NCBI GenBank assembly: GCA_004764695.1
Contig: SMSO01000033.1
Coordinates: forward strand, 387,001-451,000
From: Schizochytrium sp. TIO01
Taxonomy: Eukaryota > Sar > Bigyra > Thraustochytrida > Thraustochytriidae
Length of the DNA stretch: 64,000 nucleotides
Direction of reading: 5' to 3'
Program-made: the position numbers and the translations under genes
Shown here: positions 33,426 to 43,401 of the stretch, piece by piece
Layout of the letters: every line of letters begins with the position of its first letter
Position numbering within the stretch: the stretch's first letter is position 1
The notes under the pieces: model-generated
The model's database searches: none
Seen by the model: only the letters and a program-made list of their open reading frames with translations
What the model was told of the DNA's origin: nothing

Positions 33426-34054
33426 TGCAGTTTAGCATATATACAACAAAAGAGAACCATATACCCTTCATTCAAGAGCTCAGTGACATTCTTGTAATGT
33501 GGCTTTTTGCAAGCGGTTCATTTTTTAGAAGCTTTGTTCGCTGTATCGCTAAATAACAATACAGTAGAACGTAATTCTATTCTGATGCCAGCCTGTCGCA
33601 TCCTTAAAATCGTTTTACAGGATTCTCTTTCACAGAGTGCTTCCTTTTCAGGGACTACTCTGTGCACGAGATTTGGGATGCTTCTTTCGTTAGCCTTGTT
33701 TTCGTCATTTCAGAAATGTTTCGAGACGAAAAGGTTTTATGTCCTTGTTTTTTTGCGTCAGGTTGATATTAAAATTTGCAAATCATGTGTAATGCAACGA
33801 ACAATTTCCTACATAATGCTACACATCAGCAAACGCGCCAAAATGCACGTGCACACGTTCCTACACAATCGCGATCAAACGTTTTCCGCATCGTCCACGC
33901 CAAGGTCATTTTCATATTCTCGTATTCCCAATGCAATGATAGTTATTCTCTCAAGTGACCAACTTTGCACCAAGACGAATCATGTTGGAAACATTACTCT
34001 GCAATCTATCCCATGTAATGTTGCCTGCATAGTTTTACCTACCAGGCACAATCA

Positions 34055-34250
34055 TTCATACATACAAACATACATACATACATACATACATACATACATA
34101 CATACATACATACATACATACATACATACATACATACATACATACATACATACATACATACATACATACATACATACATACATACATACATACATACATA
34201 CATACATACATACATACATACATACATACATACATACATACATACATACA
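34055..34250. repeat. CATA tetranucleotide array, about 45 units
   Basis: Essentially perfect CATA repeat from 34068 to 34250, with one interrupted unit on the left. It is the longest tandem array in the window. Read in-frame it encodes a Tyr-Ile-His-Thr repeat or, on the other strand, Met-Tyr-Val-Cys; both are artefacts of the repeat. Confidence 0.97.
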
Positions 34251-35517
34251 GCTCTTCCTAGGAGTTGTGTTCCCTCACAAAATTCAGGAAGGGCCCAAAC
34301 CTCGTTAAGGAGGCTCTTGAGCTCTAGAGTAAATTCAATTCATGGAGGATCCTCCGTCTGTAGCTGAAAGTCTTGAAGTCATTTATTTTCCTAGCAACTT
34401 CATCGACAGGCCTTCGCTTTACTTGCCTTCTTGCAAAGCCAGGTACCCTTATCTACTGCCTAGGTATCTACACCAACCTACTCCAAAGTCGCCTCCATAT
34501 CATCGATCTCAGCCAAAGCCATAAAAACGACGTTGGGTACGAAGTCCTTTGCGTCTACAAACACACCACTTTTGATAAACTCTATTATATTATTATTCCT
34601 TTATCTCTAGAGGCCTCCAGAATACATATAGAATAATGTAATGTTCTTTAATGCTCTTAACTTTCTAAAAAGTTTTTAATTAAATCAAATGGTACAAATG
34701 GAAGTGTTCATTCATCCACAGAAAAGGTGCGTACATAGGAACCGAAGCGATAAAAGGGCGATTCACTTTGCGCACAATTCGAAGGAAGGCAACTTCAACC
34801 TTGCGAGAAACTAGAAACCCAGTTCGAAAGCTACGTACACGCCACCAAGCTTCGCGGCCAGGTCCCGTCTCTCGCACTGCACGAGGCCTTGAAGCCCGAC
34901 ACCACGATGTGAGAACCTCTGCGAGCTGCCACATCGACACTCGTTTCCCAAGATAGTTTGATGATGTATGAATTCTCCTCAGGTCGGTAGTACCTTAGAT
35001 ATAAGGCAATGCAATTCATTCTGACGAGCGATTCTGGGCATCAAATGCAAGAAACTCGCGCAAGATCGATCAATGCACGATCATCGATACATGCAGTGCA
35101 GCCTTGGGCTAAGGCAATTGAGCTCGACAGCGCGAATCAAAGCGACTGAGTGATGGAATTCGTGGTTGATTCATGGCGAGTTTGCTCTTTCAAGTAAAAC
35201 ACCCCAAAAAACTCGCACCAAATTCCTTTCTGTTACCAACACTCAATCACAAAGTTATCTCAACAAAAAAGAAAAGAAAAAAAGAAAGACCAGTTGAAAC
35301 GAAAGAAAGAACTTCACCTAATAGCCGCTGCAAAGCCCTCTCGCCAACCTTAGCTATGGTGTCTCCATCTTATCCGTCGCCGCCTTTGCTCGATTCCCCA
35401 CTCCATTCCCATTCCCCGCAATACGCGCTCAACGCACTTTGCTCTATTTACTTACATCTTGAAGTAAATCAGAAAAGCAAAAACAACACTACGTATTATA
35501 GTCAATTTTCATAAAAT

Positions 35518-35578
35518 GTTGATTAATTTAAAACTTTAATTTAATTTAGAATTTTAATTTAATTTAATTTTAAAAAAA
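35518..35578. repeat. A+T-rich AATTT tract
   Basis: Degenerate TTTAATTTAA units, ending in an A run. Confidence 0.75.
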
Positions 35579-35861
35579 GTTCGTCACCGCCAAAGCTGCG
35601 TGCCCTAGAGTATCAGCTAGATGGAGAGGGATCTAAGCCGCCAATCTGTTCGCCTTCGCCGCCGTCATCGCACCGCCTTCAGAAGAGACAGCGAGTGCTG
35701 TGACGGGGAGATATCACTTGGTCCTGTGTCAGGTATAACTCATGTAATATTAGTTCAATGAGTTTGGGGAGGGGGCGTGCGTGTAAAGGGAATGGGTGAG
35801 GAGCCGCGCAACTTCAGAGGGCGGAGGAAAAGAAAAGAAAAGGAAATGAAAAGCGCAATGC

Positions 35862-35952
35862 AATGAATGAATGAATGAATGAATGAATGAATGAATGAAT
35901 GAATGAATGAATGAATGAATGAATGAATGAATGAATGAATGAATGAATGAAT
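35862..35952. repeat. AATG tetranucleotide array, about 22 units
   Basis: Perfect AATG repeat in an intergenic stretch. Confidence 0.97.
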
Positions 35953-37290
35953 AATTTGCTATTTTGACAAAGACACAAAGAACTTGAATTGAAGATTACA
36001 TGCACCTCCCGCAATATAGTACGTGGCAGGAAAGTGGTGTGCTTGCTTATTTGCTTGCTTGCTTATTTGATTTGTTGAGGCAGGTACTTTGAGAGCTTGG
36101 AGGGAAGCAATCGATTGAGATTTGCGCTGCACTTTATTTGAATGGGAACGAGTCGGGTTTTGATATTCATCGATGGCATGAATAAGTCAATCTATTTAGT
36201 GCTCATTTCGTTGTAATAAGTAATGTAATAAGTAGACACGTTTTCTTTTCTTTTCTTTTTTTTGTTGTGGGCTAATTTCGGGAGAAGAAAAGTTGTAATG
36301 ATTTCTGTTCGATTTGGGAAAGAAAGAAAAGGAGAGAAAAGAAAAGCCTGATTCTGAATGCAATGATGAGTGGGTTTTATGGCGCTCTCTGAGCGGCCAG
36401 ATCGAGGTTTTTGAGGTTGGGAATATTAGAAACTGCTCGCGGGGAGAAATGTAACTTGCGTTATTGGGTTTGGTTTCTACGTGCCAAAGCGACGCTTACG
36501 CAGTGAAGGGCGAAATTCAAGAATTCTGATGAAGAGGAGGGTAAAAAACTAAAACTCAACTCACGTTTGTTGGTTGGTAACTAGGGGTTGAGTAGGGGTT
36601 GCTAGGACTGGGTTCATTGTGTGTGGGTAAAACAGAAAGAAATTGCGACCTATGAGTATTTAGTGTTGTTAGTATTGGTGTAATTATTTTGTTTTGGTTT
36701 ATTTTGATTTGTTTTGATTTGATTTGTTTTGTTTATTTTTTTTCAAGTTAGTTTCGCGATGACGAATTGGCGTGGAGAAGAGCAAGCAAACTCGCATCCA
36801 TCTGGGCTCGCAGCAGGCGGGACTCTGTGCATCCAATACCCACAAGGCGCCCAGGGTTTATCCGCACCCTCGTTGGCCACCGCTGGTCACCTAAACGCTT
36901 CTTCGCCAACTCGTTCCCAACCGATTCGCTCGCTAGAGCTGATTCTGCCTGCCTCTTCGCGAAGCGGGCTTTGCCAGAGTACAAACGTGTCAACCTCACC
37001 TTTAACCAAAACCAATTCGACTTAGCCCACGTCTGAGCTAGGTCTACAGTCTTGGTGGAAGGCATACTGATAGTTTAGCGTCGACTTCGCCCATTTCTAG
37101 TGCTTCCGAGGGACTGGCCTAACTTGACCTGTGACGGCAGGTTGCAAACAACAACTTTTAAGAACTGCGGCGTGTGTCAGTTCGTCTCGAGGAGAACTCG
37201 GAGCGAACATTTTTCAGGCGCCACAGAGTAGAATCTTAGACCGCTAATTCCTTTGTTTGCTTTCTTAAACAGCCTTCTGTAGCAAGAACC

Positions 37291-38757
37291 ATGCGTCGCA
37301 CTCGTGCTCTTGCTGGCATTCGCCTTCGTGCTCAGGAGCACCAGCAGCAGACTCTTGCTCGTCGCTTCAACTCCACCCAGGCCGGTGCGCCTGCTCAGGC
37401 AATCCCTACTGAGGATTCTTGGCGTATGGACCGCCGCCCCACACCCAAGACCTACGGTGCCATCCTCGAGGAGATTTATACTGTCAATGACCGTATGCAT
37501 GTGAAGCAGGGTCTCGACAACATTGAGCGCCTCAACCAGGCCATTGGCGATCCCGCTGGCGCTCTTAACTGCGTGCACGTAACCGGAACCAACGGCAAGG
37601 GCTCTGTCTGCTGGAAGATCTCTGAGGCTTTCCGCTTCTCAGGCAAGAAAACTGGTCTTTTCGTATCTCCGCACGTCTCCAGTTTCCGGGAGCGTGTTCG
37701 CATCAATCAGCAGCTGATTACCGAGGAAGAGGTCGTGAAACACATGACTTACATTCTCGAGCGCGCTGCTGCCGAGAACATTCCTGCAACCTTCTTCGAG
37801 TTTGCCACTGCCCTTGGAATGCACTACTTTGCCTCGAACAACACCGATGTTGTCGTGCTCGAAGTCGGCCTTGGAGGTCGCCTTGACTCTACGAACATCA
37901 TTAAGTCGCCGCTTGCGACCATTGTCACTAACATTGGTCTTGAACACACCCGCATTCTCGGCAACACTGTTGAGGAAATCGCCCATGAGAAGGGATGCAT
38001 TGCCAAGACCGGATCTCCTATGCTCATTGGTCCCCATGTTCCGCTCGAGCCTCTCGAGAAGATCTGCGCAGAGCGTGGTGCACCTCTACATGTGTTGACC
38101 CCCCCGGCAACAACTAGTGGAGACTATGATGTCGAAAACGTCGCCATGGCACGCGCTGCCCTTGAACTCATGGGTCAGGACATCAAATCTGAGGCCGTCG
38201 TGGAGGCCCTCAAACAACGCCCTCCGTGCCGCTTTGAGATCATCCCACAACGTCAAGACTCCGTGTACGTACTGGATGCTGGTCACAATGCCCCAGCCTT
38301 GAAGGTGCTCTTTGCCTCTCTAGATGCTAGAATGCAGGAGCTTCGACAGGTAACTGGTGCTGGCCCCCAGGACCGTCTTCACATGCAGCTTGTTCTAGCC
38401 TTATCTGCAGATAAGGACCTTGAGGGCTGCGGCGAGGCAGTTGCAGCTGCTTCCGAACACTTTGATGAGATCATTTGCACGCAGGCATCTACCATTCGTG
38501 CGCAGAGCCCTGAAACTATTCGCTCCAACATTACGGATGCACTCAGTGATCTCTCTGTTAAGGGTGCCACAGTTTCTGTGGCAGGCTCGGTCGAGGATGC
38601 TCTTTCCATGGCTGACGCCAACTCCTCCCAGGCTCACCTTCCCTCCGTCACTGTCGTCTGCGGTAGTATCTTTATGATGACCGAGGTGCGTCGCCACCTG
38701 CAGATGGACTTCCCCCAGGACCCTCTTGCCCACCAGGCAACACCCGCCAAGAACTAA
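37291..38757 (+). CDS. FolC-like dihydrofolate/folylpolyglutamate synthase, probably mitochondrial
   Basis: ATP-dependent ligase that adds glutamate to dihydropteroate and/or folates; Mur-ligase fold. 488 residues. The N-terminus (1-32, MRRTRALAGIRLRAQ...ARRFNS) is rich in Arg, Ser and Ala without acids, as in a mitochondrial targeting peptide. The ATP loop is HVTGTNGKGSV (96-106). GLFVSPHVSSFRERVRIN is the substrate/omega-loop region, EVGLGGRLDSTNI and NIGLEHTRILGNTVEEIAHEKG are the Mg/ligase core, and DAGHNAPA is the C-terminal-domain signature. HVSSFRERVRIN and GLEHT..LG.T fit FolC-type enzymes. Whether it makes dihydrofolate, polyglutamates or both cannot be decided from motifs. The start ATG is preceded by a typical 5' flank. 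Confidence 0.94.
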   Translation: MRRTRALAGIRLRAQEHQQQTLARRFNSTQAGAPAQAIPTEDSWRMDRRPTPKTYGAILEEIYTVNDRMHVKQGLDNIERLNQAIGDPAGALNCVHVTGTNGKGSVCWKISEAFRFSGKKTGLFVSPHVSSFRERVRINQQLITEEEVVKHMTYILERAAAENIPATFFEFATALGMHYFASNNTDVVVLEVGLGGRLDSTNIIKSPLATIVTNIGLEHTRILGNTVEEIAHEKGCIAKTGSPMLIGPHVPLEPLEKICAERGAPLHVLTPPATTSGDYDVENVAMARAALELMGQDIKSEAVVEALKQRPPCRFEIIPQRQDSVYVLDAGHNAPALKVLFASLDARMQELRQVTGAGPQDRLHMQLVLALSADKDLEGCGEAVAAASEHFDEIICTQASTIRAQSPETIRSNITDALSDLSVKGATVSVAGSVEDALSMADANSSQAHLPSVTVVCGSIFMMTEVRRHLQMDFPQDPLAHQATPAKN

Positions 38758-39565
38758 CCAGTTCCGCTGTTGCCTGCAGTACTCCTTTGAATGTTACTGA
38801 CCTCCACGGGAAAAGGTCCGTGTAGGAAATATACCCTCATGTCTCATCGCACTTTGTTTGTCGTTTGTGTAATTACCCAAAGATATATACATACCTATCT
38901 TAAACCATCAATTATATCAAGTCATTTCACTACCATGGTTCTGGAAAGTGTCCCGAGGGTTTTCACATCAAAAGATCCCATCACACCACAAGGTTTTATG
39001 CTACTCATTTGTTGGTTCTGATTTTTTTCCGGTATACCCAAAACCTCGGAGTCTGTGTCCTAACCTCCGATTGAGATGTATAATTTCCTAGTCTTTTGCA
39101 CCTCTTCGCTTCTTTTAGGTAGATAGTTTGCACTTAGTATGCGTAAATTCTTGAGGCTTGTGTTGTAGAAATGGTCAACCTTCACCTCGTATCGATAAAA
39201 CTCTTACTTGACCCTTGGCCGACAGTTCTTCTGGAGCATGAGCATCCTTCCAAGAACTGTAAATCTCACTTCCCTCTGGAAGTGTTCAATTTCAAAGCCC
39301 ACATTCACTCTATAATTATTTGCCGCCATCACAAACATTTACTCCTTGAATGTTGCAAAACCCTGCACATTGTCTATCTAGAACACGTTCCCCATCACTT
39401 CAGCAATCACAACGTGAATAATGCCAGTCTAAATCTTCAGCACTCGGTAGTCAGTATGCAGAACACTTGGAACTTCTCTGACATGCCAGATCAAAGAGGA
39501 ATTGAAAAAGAAAGCTAAATCAAATCCGGATCTTGACGAAGAGCTTCAGTTACTTGAGCGCCGCG
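38758..39565. other. Intergenic between FolC-like and PX genes
   Basis: 3' flank of the ligase, then the upstream region of the PX gene. An ATG frame at 39171-39518 (115 codons, histidine-rich) has no family and is not called. Just before the PX start, a +1 frame following a possible acceptor at about 39490 reads as charged protein (motif NPDLDEELQLLERRD); an alternative N-terminal exon of the PX gene is conceivable. Confidence 0.5.
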
Positions 39566-41107
39566 ATGCTTCACGCGCACGCCACGGAATCTCTTCTACG
39601 GCGTGGAGGTCGAGCATCTCCCTCACACGCATCGCAACCTACGCATACTGCCTCGCACGCCGCCCATGATGAAGATCCCGCACGCAGATCAACCTCAGCA
39701 GCGGCAACCTCATCTTTAAGCAGCCGAACTTCACGACAACCGCGAGGTAGCGTAGACTTTTCCATTAATAGCTCGCGAAGTGGGGCTGGGCAAGGTGTAC
39801 CTGGCGCCCTAGGGGAATCTTCGGGGCTTCTTGACGATCGTAGAAGGCGCGTAAAAACGGTATCAGGAACAAACGAAGGCTTTGACCACACTTCGTCTTC
39901 GCAGCACCAACATCGTCGATCTGCGCATTCCGCAGATCGAGAAAGCTCTGTTCATTCTCGCGATAAATCTGCGAGGAGAAATCGAACTCGCACTCGAGCA
40001 GAGGCTGAAGAACTATGGCTCCATCAAAAACTAGGAAGGATCATGCGGGAGGCGTCGCAAGCTAGAGGCACTCAGGTCCATGCAAATGTCGTTGGAGCAG
40101 TGATTCACGAGCAGGACAGGGTCCAGGATCGACACGTCGAATACGATGTTGAGTGCACGATGCAAATTTCGGGATTCTCTAGGAGGTATACGGAGTTCAA
40201 GGAACTCGATACGCTCCTGCGAAGAAGATTTCCCGGGCTTAAGCTGCCGACGCTTCCGGATATCTCACGTCGCTTCAAGCTTTTCACCCGCAGATCATTT
40301 GACCCGGAGTATGTGATGTCAAAGGGAAATCTTCTTAACGCATATCTCTCGGAATTAGCCGCCACACCCGCAATTCGGTGTTCACCCGAGTTCCTCGCGT
40401 TTGTCATGAACGCTACTGGAGGGCCCTTTTCGCAAAAGAATGCTGCTCCTCGCGCAGCGCCACGCACGGTCCTTTACAAGGTCCAAGGACATCGTTCGTC
40501 ATCATTGCCTCCGGAATCACATGTTATTGATGCTTTGAAGCCGAGTGCAAGCACCCCGGTCAGTATGCCTGCCGCAATTGCAAACGCAAATCCTCATCTT
40601 GTACGCTCAAATTCTCAACCCACGGAGCCAGGTCATCTGCCCGTTAACATACACCAGCGCCGGCAGCCATCTTTAGAGGCATACGCATTTGAAGAGGCCA
40701 TTAACAGCTCGGATGCTATGAGTAGTGACGAATCTGACTGGGAGGATGACCTCTTTGACTCAGCTAAAGATGAAGGCAACGGTGACGGCCCAGCTCTTAT
40801 TGAAACATCTTGGCGCGCTGCTTCTTCTCATCCCCTTATTTCACAAACTCGGGGACTGGCCTTGCAAGCCTCTCTTCCCGGCTGCAGCACCCTCGGTGAG
40901 GCTCTTGAAACTGCCACCTTGATTGTTCACCTTGAGCGCCTCAATGTGGATCTTTCTTTATATGAGTTTGAGCTGGATGAGCGAGGTCGTCTTTCCGGCC
41001 GTGCTTGGATCGATGGGCGACAGCTTGAGATCACCGGCCAATTCACTGATGCGTCGCCTCCCAGCAAGGAGTCTACTGGTACGCTTTCGATCGCACTCAA
41101 AACCTAA
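39566..41107 (+). CDS. PX-domain (phosphoinositide-binding) protein
   Basis: 513 residues. The low-complexity N-terminus (1-165, Ser/Arg/His-rich) is probably disordered. The PX domain (about 170-288) begins VHANVVGAVI and shows FSRRYTEFKELDTLLRRRFP (the RRY.EF lipid-binding motif), LPTLPDISRRF (proline loop), then NLLNAYLSELAATP and SPEFLAFVM. This is the canonical fold that binds PI3P on endosomes. The C-terminal half has an acidic patch (SDESDWEDDLFD) and a final compact region (about 425-510) that may be another domain. It has no BAR, SH3 or kinase domain, so the specific sorting-nexin type is undetermined. Endosomal function is inferred from PX alone. Confidence 0.85.
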   Translation: MLHAHATESLLRRGGRASPSHASQPTHTASHAAHDEDPARRSTSAAATSSLSSRTSRQPRGSVDFSINSSRSGAGQGVPGALGESSGLLDDRRRRVKTVSGTNEGFDHTSSSQHQHRRSAHSADRESSVHSRDKSARRNRTRTRAEAEELWLHQKLGRIMREASQARGTQVHANVVGAVIHEQDRVQDRHVEYDVECTMQISGFSRRYTEFKELDTLLRRRFPGLKLPTLPDISRRFKLFTRRSFDPEYVMSKGNLLNAYLSELAATPAIRCSPEFLAFVMNATGGPFSQKNAAPRAAPRTVLYKVQGHRSSSLPPESHVIDALKPSASTPVSMPAAIANANPHLVRSNSQPTEPGHLPVNIHQRRQPSLEAYAFEEAINSSDAMSSDESDWEDDLFDSAKDEGNGDGPALIETSWRAASSHPLISQTRGLALQASLPGCSTLGEALETATLIVHLERLNVDLSLYEFELDERGRLSGRAWIDGRQLEITGQFTDASPPSKESTGTLSIALKT

Positions 41108-41476
41108 GACGCAAGCGAATCCTCAATATCAACCTCCAATCTTTTTCTTTCAAAACAAATTAAAATGGTAGGAGCATCAGCACTGTAAGCATGACTCATT
41201 ATATCTTTGTCTTCTCCTTTTCAATTTCTTTAATACAACACGGAACATTGTATATATTCTTAGCTATCCCACACGGCAAGTTAGATAGCGCGAAAACACT
41301 GTTTTTGGTCATCTGACACTTTTCGAGGAGAATTTTTTAAATCTATAAGAACAAATACGAATTAGAAAAAAGGAAAAGTGTGCCTCTAAAACAATACTCT
41401 TTAAAGGTGCCAAATACTAGTGGTAGTGCAGAGCTTCTTATTCATGGTTCTTCACATTGTGCAGTATCTATCATAT
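41108..41476. other. Convergent 3' flanks
   Basis: A+T-rich spacer between the PX gene and NUDC. Nothing else recognised. Confidence 0.7.
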
Positions 41477-42535
41477 TTAGTTAATTTTAGCGTTACTGAG
41501 ATCAAGTTCAGGGTGCATCTTCGCGAACTTCGCAAGCATCTCTTGTTTCTGTTGCTCCTCCGAAGTGGGAAGACCCATTTGCTTCTGGCGTTGATCATAC
41601 ATCATCTTCTCCACAGTCTTGCGAGTCTCGCTGTCAAGGTCAGACAGCTTTGAGTTCTCTGGCTCGACCTTCTTGGTGTTAATCTCTGGCTCGCCTTTGG
41701 TCACGTGGGTCCACCATCCCATGGCGTTAGTCTTTTCAAAGTACACAACAATAAGACGCTGTCCATTGTCTCCGTCCTCAAGAGTCCAGGTAGCATCCTC
41801 CGTCTTGATACTATCGCTGAGTTCGCCATCAATGATGGGCTCCTGGCCGCGAAGACCGACCTTGAGCGTGGTCTTCCCAATATTGCAGACCACATCGCGG
41901 CTCTTAATGTTCGCCGGTACAGGCACGCTCACATTCACCTCGCTCAGTGTCTGCGTCCAGCTGTATTTCTCAAGATCAGCTCCGTTGCCCTTGTTAGGCT
42001 TAATCTTGCCCTTAGCGTCCTCATCGTCATCCTCATCCATATCTACAGCCTCGTTAGAGCTGCTTCCATCCGCCTTGATCTCACCAACCTTCTTAAAAGT
42101 GGGAGCCTTGGAAGACTCTGCCGAAGAGGCCCCGTCGTTGTTCACATTCTCTCCATCATCGATCATTTCAATCTCAACTTCAGATTCGCGACCAGAGGCA
42201 GTTCGTGCTTTCTCAGACTTGGGCTTCATGGCTTCTGCGGCCTTCTGGGCCTCCGCTGCTTTTTGGGCCTCGCGCTGCTGCTTGCGGGCCTCGGCGCGGG
42301 CCTTTTGGGCCTGCAGTTCGGCCTTATCAGCCTGAGCTTTCTGAAGCTGGTTCTCGACCGCCTTGATCATAGCCGCTTTGATTTGATCCTCGGGAGCACC
42401 TGTAAAAAAGTCTGTCTTGCGTCGCAAGAAGCCAAGCATGACGTCCAGCAGAGGGTCAATGCCAGGCCCCCGCACACGACCTACCTGCTGCGCCAGGCCG
42501 AGGAGCATGCCGTCAAACTGATCATCCTGGCTCAT
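41477..42535 (-). CDS. NudC dynein-associated co-chaperone
   Basis: NudC assists HSP90-dependent folding of dynein regulators such as LIS1 and is needed for nuclear positioning and mitosis. 352 residues (human 331). The N-terminal helix reads MSQDDQFDGMLLGLAQQV, with FLRRKTDFFTG, then a charged coiled coil rich in Ala/Gln/Lys (about 60-110) and an acidic linker. The CS/p23-like domain has YSWTQTLSEVNVSVPVP, KSRDVVCNIGKTTLKVGLRG, GELSDSIKTEDATWTLED and WWTHVTKGEPEINTKKV. The C-terminal tail is KMMYDQRQKQMGLPTSEEQ...LAKFAKMHPELDLS. All are NudC hallmarks. The start is the first ATG of the family-like N-terminus; the frame is open farther upstream but unlike the family. Confidence 0.96.
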   Translation of the reverse strand: MSQDDQFDGMLLGLAQQVGRVRGPGIDPLLDVMLGFLRRKTDFFTGAPEDQIKAAMIKAVENQLQKAQADKAELQAQKARAEARKQQREAQKAAEAQKAAEAMKPKSEKARTASGRESEVEIEMIDDGENVNNDGASSAESSKAPTFKKVGEIKADGSSSNEAVDMDEDDDEDAKGKIKPNKGNGADLEKYSWTQTLSEVNVSVPVPANIKSRDVVCNIGKTTLKVGLRGQEPIIDGELSDSIKTEDATWTLEDGDNGQRLIVVYFEKTNAMGWWTHVTKGEPEINTKKVEPENSKLSDLDSETRKTVEKMMYDQRQKQMGLPTSEEQQKQEMLAKFAKMHPELDLSNAKIN

Positions 42536-43401
42536 TGTGAAGTTGCTATCTCGTACACACGATCCGCAATCAGACTTGTCTCCGAAGCGATCACCGTTTA
42601 GAATTTGGTTGTCGTTGTGGAGCAGGGATTTTCTTGAAAGTTGGCTGTTTTCTCGCCTTCGAGACCGCTGGGATTTTGTTATAATTATATAACAATATGT
42701 TAGGGTAGAACAACAAGGGACCATGCTCTTGAAGGCAGTTTAGAGAGATGCATCAGCCAAGGCGTCAATAGGTATATTGGAATATCTGGGGAGAGTTCTA
42801 GCGCTAGATGTTGTGGTCGCTACTTCATGATCTACTAGTTTTGGGCATAATCTACGTCGATTTTGTCACACATTTTTATTTTGGCATGCTGAGTGCGCCA
42901 TATAATAGAGAAATCTAGTCTCCGAAACCCAATTTTATAAGTTGAATTCTTAGAGGGATTCACATGTATATAACTTATCATGCTGTAAAAGGACAAAAAA
43001 GGGGGGGGGGGGGGGTCACACGGGTTTCGTAGTTATTGCGACTCTCATCACTTTAAATGTTTGCAGGACTTTGAATCTTATTGGGAAAACCTTTTGTTAT
43101 TGTATTGGAAAAACCTTTTGTTATTTGTTTTCTTCAGAGAATATGAAGAAATATAGTCCTATAGCTGAATTAGAAATAGACGAGAAATTCAGTTAAGTGG
43201 GGTGAGAACTTCGCCTTTCGAATGATTAGTTACCTTCGACAAATTTAAAACTAGAAGATACAAGGAGACGCTCTTGAAGTGATCGTCATTCGAAATATCT
43301 CCGCTCTATATTGCAGGGCATGTGCAGCATGTGAAGGGATCTACCTCAAAATAAGAGAATTGAAAATAATGTACAGTTTAGCTAGAATTCAGTAAAAGTG
43401 T
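42536..43401. other. Intergenic with homopolymer
   Basis: NUDC upstream region, then the 3' flank of the glutamine-rich membrane protein gene. It contains an A6-G15 run (42995-43015). Also a short near-duplication (GGAAAACCTTTTGTTATTG-like, about 43082-43121). Confidence 0.6.
43001..43015. repeat. Run of 15 G
   Basis: Homopolymer directly after six A. Its length is likely to be uncertain in sequencing. Confidence 0.9.

Larger units (their letters stand above)
32552..37290. other. Repeat-rich gene desert
   Basis: About 4.7 kb without a confident gene. It holds palindromes near 33002-33039, a doubtful 125-codon frame (33048-33425), a CATA array, an A+T-rich tract (35518-35578), an AATG array, a TTTTC tract (36240-36262) and a TTTGA/TTTTG tract (36690-36742). 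Near 36750-37060 three frames are open together, so no call is made. A small ATG frame at 32773-32958 (+) faces away from CCDC113 and is unassigned. The final few hundred bases should include the FolC-like promoter. Confidence 0.55.

Noticed and set aside
33507-34367. Long plus-strand frame through the CATA array
   Set aside because: Open mainly because the repeat has no stop; upstream part shows no domain. Kept only as a curiosity.
34055-35952. Tandem arrays as CRISPR or insertion elements
   Set aside because: Units of four bases without spacers, in a spliced eukaryotic genome; plain microsatellites.
36729-37065. Three simultaneously open frames upstream of the FolC-like gene
   Set aside because: All frames equally plausible and none recognised; probably 5' flank.
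39171-39518. 115-codon ATG frame before the PX gene
   Set aside because: Histidine/asparagine-rich, no motif, codon use unlike neighbours.
41705-42601. 298-codon plus-strand frame opposite NUDC
   Set aside because: Antisense shadow; leucine-rich translation arises from charged coiled-coil codons.
42536-42724. 63-residue N-terminal extension of NudC
   Set aside because: The upstream part is unlike the family and precedes a clear NudC N-terminus at 42535.
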